A stretch of 64,000 nucleotides of DNA from positions 37,344,368 through 37,408,367 of the forward strand of contig OX457042.1 in assembly GCA_949752735.1 (NCBI GenBank). Direction: 5' to 3'. Shown piece after piece: positions 60,490 through 64,000 of the stretch (its first letter is position 1; the number at the start of each line of letters is the position of its first letter). The DNA is from Lumbricus terrestris. Its lineage: Eukaryota > Annelida > Clitellata > Crassiclitellata > Lumbricidae. The notes beneath the pieces are model-generated. The model did not search any database, had not been told where the DNA came from, and worked only from the letters and a program-made list of their open reading frames with translations. The position numbers and the translations under genes were made by a program.

Positions 60490-60900
60490 GAGGTGGGTAT
60501 GAAATGGAGACATCATCAGTCATATAATCACACATATGACACTCGATCATAAAACGCACGGGAGCATGGAGAGGGGGCTGCATGTGCTTCAGTCATAATC
60601 TATCCAGGCCACCTACGATGTGTCTAGACAACCGCTAGCCAATCACGCAGCCCCACCAACATACACGCCTACACGACCCATGCATGCACGTCCCATGCAT
60701 GCATGTGACCATGGATGAACTCGTGAATTTCGAGATTTCTAAAGCGATTACAACAAGCCAAGTCGCGGGCACCAGCTTATACGCAGGCGCACAGTCAAAA
60801 TGAAGTCAAAATAGGCAGGTATGGTCGAAATCAGTTAAAGGTCATATAATGTCTATGACCCTGCTGAGCGGTGGTTAAAGTGGTATGAGTGAGCAGCCCC
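59200..60900. other. Intergenic DNA without a recognisable gene
   Basis: AT-rich; contains an (ACAG)n array at 60432-60488. No coding frame, RNA gene or element boundary could be supported. Confidence 0.5.
60432..60488. repeat. (ACAG)n microsatellite
   Basis: Fourteen or so ACAG units; poly-TDRQ and poly-SVCL frames are artefacts. Confidence 0.95.
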
Positions 60901-60904
60901 TCTG

Positions 60905-61190
60905 GGGCCGTCCATAAAGTACGTCACGCTCCAGGGGGGAGGGGGTGTAAGAAAGTGTGACAGTTTGTGACAGGGGGGAGGGGGTCAGGCCATGTGTGAC
61001 GTCACACATTTATTTTTTAAATTCTTTATTATATTTCTTGTTCTTAGTACCTAAAATCCGACCCGGCCCGACCAGGCGTGTCTAAAACCCGGCCTGGCGG
61101 GATAAAAGTTGATTTCCCGTCACTATCAAAGCGTTTAGGGACACACGTCACTATCAGAGGGATGGTATCCTAGGGTTTAGAGGGTTAGGT
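60905..61190. mobile_element. Fragment with GGGGCCGTCCATAAAGTACG end
   Basis: The start GGGGCCGTCCATAAAGTACG and the repeated GGGGGGAGGGGGT blocks look like one end of a dispersed DNA element. The opposite end and a target duplication were not found. Confidence 0.35.
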
Positions 61191-61599
61191 AAATGGTTAT
61201 GTTTTTATTTTTTTCCCGAATGAGTCATAGATGGACTGAGAGTCTGATGATGCGTGAAACGTTGTGCTTTTCTTCGGTTGTTGTGTCAATTATTGCATGA
61301 GGATGTCACTGTATGCATGCGCACTTGTTACAAGCATATCGCCCCGTCAAGGGAGTGTATGTTTTCTTCATTGAAACAATCCGGTTGACAGACCGCAAAC
61401 CATTTGATTCGTCGTGTCTTTTAAGCTATGCATTTGAAACAATTCACAAGAACGCAAATGATCAGAAGACATAAACGTTAAATATACTAGCAGAACAGAA
61501 CAGGCAGATAGCTATAGTCTGCAAAGTGCAAACACAAAGCACGTCCGTCCTACGGGACTTGAACTCGGTTCCTCTCGCATTTCATGCCAGTGTGTTATC

Positions 61600-61675
61600 G
61601 AGATACTACTCAGAGGCGCTCCCGACTACAGCGCGGACACTGAATAGGTGTCTCACACATGAGCAATTGCCTACA
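61600..61675 (+). mobile_element. Dispersed SINE-like repeat, short fragment
   Basis: Matches the CTACTCAGAGGCGCTCCCGA and GCGGACACTG part of the 11550-11760 repeat. Confidence 0.6.
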
Positions 61676-61738
61676 GTCTTTAGTAACAATCAGCATCACT
61701 TGATAATTATGTTTTGCTCTTTGAACGACTCTAGCCTA

Positions 61739-62899
61739 CAGGGTGGGCCATAAAAAGTAACCCCCTAAGGTTTTTTGCCAATATCTTGGCCAGAAGTAAG
61801 AATTTCAAAATGAAATATTACAGGCTTAAAGGCAATTCATATTTACACATGATGGCCAGATTTCATCAAAATATTTCAAACAGAACAAAAGTTATATCAC
61901 TTTTAGTGAGGCTACCGTTCGTTTTTTGACGATTCAAAAACGAAACACAAAAAATTAGGTTTTTTGCTAATATCATGGCCAGAAGTAAGAATTTCAAAAT
62001 GAATCTTTAAAGATTAAACGACAATTCATATTTACACATGATGGCCAGATTTCATCAAAATATTTCAAACACAATAAAAGTTATACCACTTTTAGTGAGA
62101 GCGTTTTTTGACGATTCAAAAACGAAATGCAACAAAAAGTTAAAAAATACGATTTTATTAAGTCTCATCTCAAATAACTGTTGTCAAATGAACTTGGTAG
62201 TGCTTCACAACTTGTGTTAAATGTGTCCAGCACCAGTGCCAAAACTTCTGTTGAGTCTCTTTGCAAAGTTTTTGATGGACCTGTTGAGTAATCTGACAGA
62301 TTCTTTATTTACCAATTTGATTATCATCTTGTTAAGTGACTTCTCAGTGACGCGCAGCCACGTGCACGCTGGTACCCTGTTTCTTTTTTAAATAGTAATA
62401 ATAATGATCATCTGGCAAAATCAGGGCTATTGATAACAAATATTTGAGATGAGACTTAATAAAATGGTGTTTTTGTTAATTTTTGTTACGTCACCCTGCT
62501 GAATCGTAAAAAAACGGTGGTGGCCTCATTGAATGTGGTATAACTTTTGTTCTGTTTGAAATATTTTGATGAAATCTGGACATCATATGCAGATATATAT
62601 AAGCCTGTAAAACTTCATTTCGAAATTCTAACTTCCGGCAAAGATATTGACCAGAATAATTAAATTGCTTTTATATTTGCTTTTTGCTGCGTTACGTTTT
62701 GGAGTCGTCAAAAAACGGTGGGTGGCCTCTCTAAAAGTGATATAACTTTTGTTCTGTTTGAAATATTTTGTTCAAATTTGACCATTGTACGTAAATATGA
62801 ATTGTCTTTAAGACTGTAAAGTTTCATTTAAAAATTCTTATGTTTGGCCAAGATATGGGCTAAAAACCGTAGGGGGTTACTTTTTTATGGCCCACCCTG
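61739..62899. mobile_element. Palindromic Tc1/mariner-like element, 1.16 kb
   Basis: Ends CAGGGTGGGCCATAAAAAGT / ACTTTTTTATGGCCCACCCTG with TA duplication (61737-61738, 62900-62901). The arms are inverted repeats containing the same TTCATCAAAATATTTCAAAC block as 5301-6079. Deeper, TTTTATTAAGTCTCATCTCA (62152) pairs with its complement at about 62445. The centre (62180-62430) is unique and encodes nothing recognisable. Confidence 0.8.
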
Positions 62900-62901
62900 T
62901 A

Positions 62902-64000
62902 TATAAATATTCAATTAAATTACGATGACAGTAAATTGCAGATGAGACGTGGAACCCGTCCATAGGCCTATAATAGTAATGACCATTTTTATTGATTGAA
63001 TTATTTATTATTTTATTAATTAAATTCAAACTCTCGCTTCAAACTTGTTTAATCAATTCGATAAATTAAGTTTGAATTGAATTGAATTGAGACATTGTCT
63101 GAAGCAGGCTTTATAGTCGACCGCTACGATGTCGGTAATTTACTTTTGATTACTTACCGCATAAATACTAATGACGTAAACTTAATAATGACGTCATTCT
63201 GCCTTTTTATTACAGTGACGTCATTTCTGACCGTTTGATTCATTGATTGATGTCTTGGAAACGAAACTTGGTTCATTTGGAAAATCAACTTAATTGGAAG
63301 AGATGAGACATCTTGACAAAGAAAAATTATCAAAAATTGTCGATCAGAAGAAGTTTAAATTAGAAATTTTACGCACGAACTGCACTCTTTGAAGAGAAGC
63401 CGATCATTATAATCGCAAGATGGAAGAGAAATCGATGTTTGGCGCAACAACGGTTGAACTGAATGACACAGATCGAATAAAAAAATGAAATCTATCGATA
63501 GAAAATCATCGATTTCACACGTCAAAATCAACAGATTCTTTCAATCGTAAGCATTGTTTCACACTTGATAACACACATATTGAGCAATACATAATTATTA
63601 TAACTCATTGATCGGCAGGTCTATATTTATAGACTTATCAGTTTAAATAATTATCGAAAACTTTGCTGGCTCCGTAGCAATAGGCCTAATGATGCATGAA
63701 AGACAATCATCGGAAAAGTTGAACTTCTCATGAAACTTCTCATTCTGAATGTCTTCATGATGAGATAAGAAAATTGCATTCCAATGGCAAAAGCATATTC
63801 TACTGAAGCTATAAGCTTATAAGTTGAGATAGCCTACCGCTGCCTATATACGCGAGGTCCACGAGACCTAAAAGTAGGCTATAGGCCTAATAAGCTAAAG
63901 TAATTATTGTTTTATGGTTCTTATCGTATCTATCGGCCTTTAGGCTAGCCGCCTCATCTTTTTAGTGTATTCGTTGCATCTGAGATGCATGGCTACAGCC
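62902..64000. other. AT-rich DNA with clustered CRE-like sites
   Basis: TGACGTAA near 63172 and TGACGTCA near 63190 and 63218. Three TAGGCCTA palindromes (62963, 63679, 63880). No gene recognised. Confidence 0.4.

Overview
The window is nuclear DNA of an animal. It has two large spliced genes with GT-AG introns, heavy microsatellite load and many nested DNA transposons, non-LTR retrotransposon fragments and tRNA-derived SINEs. The two best genes are animal-type SLC5 sodium/solute symporters. Repeat content and base composition fit a marine invertebrate, perhaps a deuterostome such as an echinoderm or hemichordate; that placement is a guess, and no sequence search was possible.

Layout. 1-9.2 kb: a 2-kb non-autonomous hAT-like element, a GC-rich minus-strand ORF of probable mobile-element origin, a tRNA-derived SINE, and a decayed hAT transposon (3882-6401) broken by two later insertions; 6.4-9.2 kb shows nothing recognisable. 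9.18-22.24 kb (+): fourteen exons of an SLC5A8/A12/A5/A6-type symporter (521 codons, then stop) whose first roughly 140 residues were not found. 24.3-26.0 kb: long triplet arrays. 26.02-45.93 kb (+): a complete 14-exon, 706-residue SGLT-type (SLC5A1/A2/A4/A9/A10-like) sodium/sugar cotransporter whose splice phases all agree and whose sodium- and sugar-site residues are present. Its exon 6 acceptor is the last of 15 tandem copies of a 25-bp unit, each carrying a usable-looking 3' splice site. Its introns hold retrotransposon pieces, a 952-bp element with 10-bp target duplications, and a 1.65-kb inverted-repeat element. 46.1-46.3 kb: a 10-bp minisatellite just before a polyadenylation signal. 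49.78-52.18 kb (-): an 801-codon terminal exon of an unrecognised, low-complexity, probably nuclear protein. 53-64 kb: retrotransposon debris, several hAT-like MITEs, one candidate two-exon coding fragment, and a second palindromic mariner-like element.

The two transporters lie head-to-tail, 3.8 kb apart, on the same strand but belong to different SLC5 subfamilies. Nothing shows that they are co-regulated. Across the window the palindrome TAGGCCTA occurs about 36 times by eye, against roughly one expected by chance, almost entirely outside exons.
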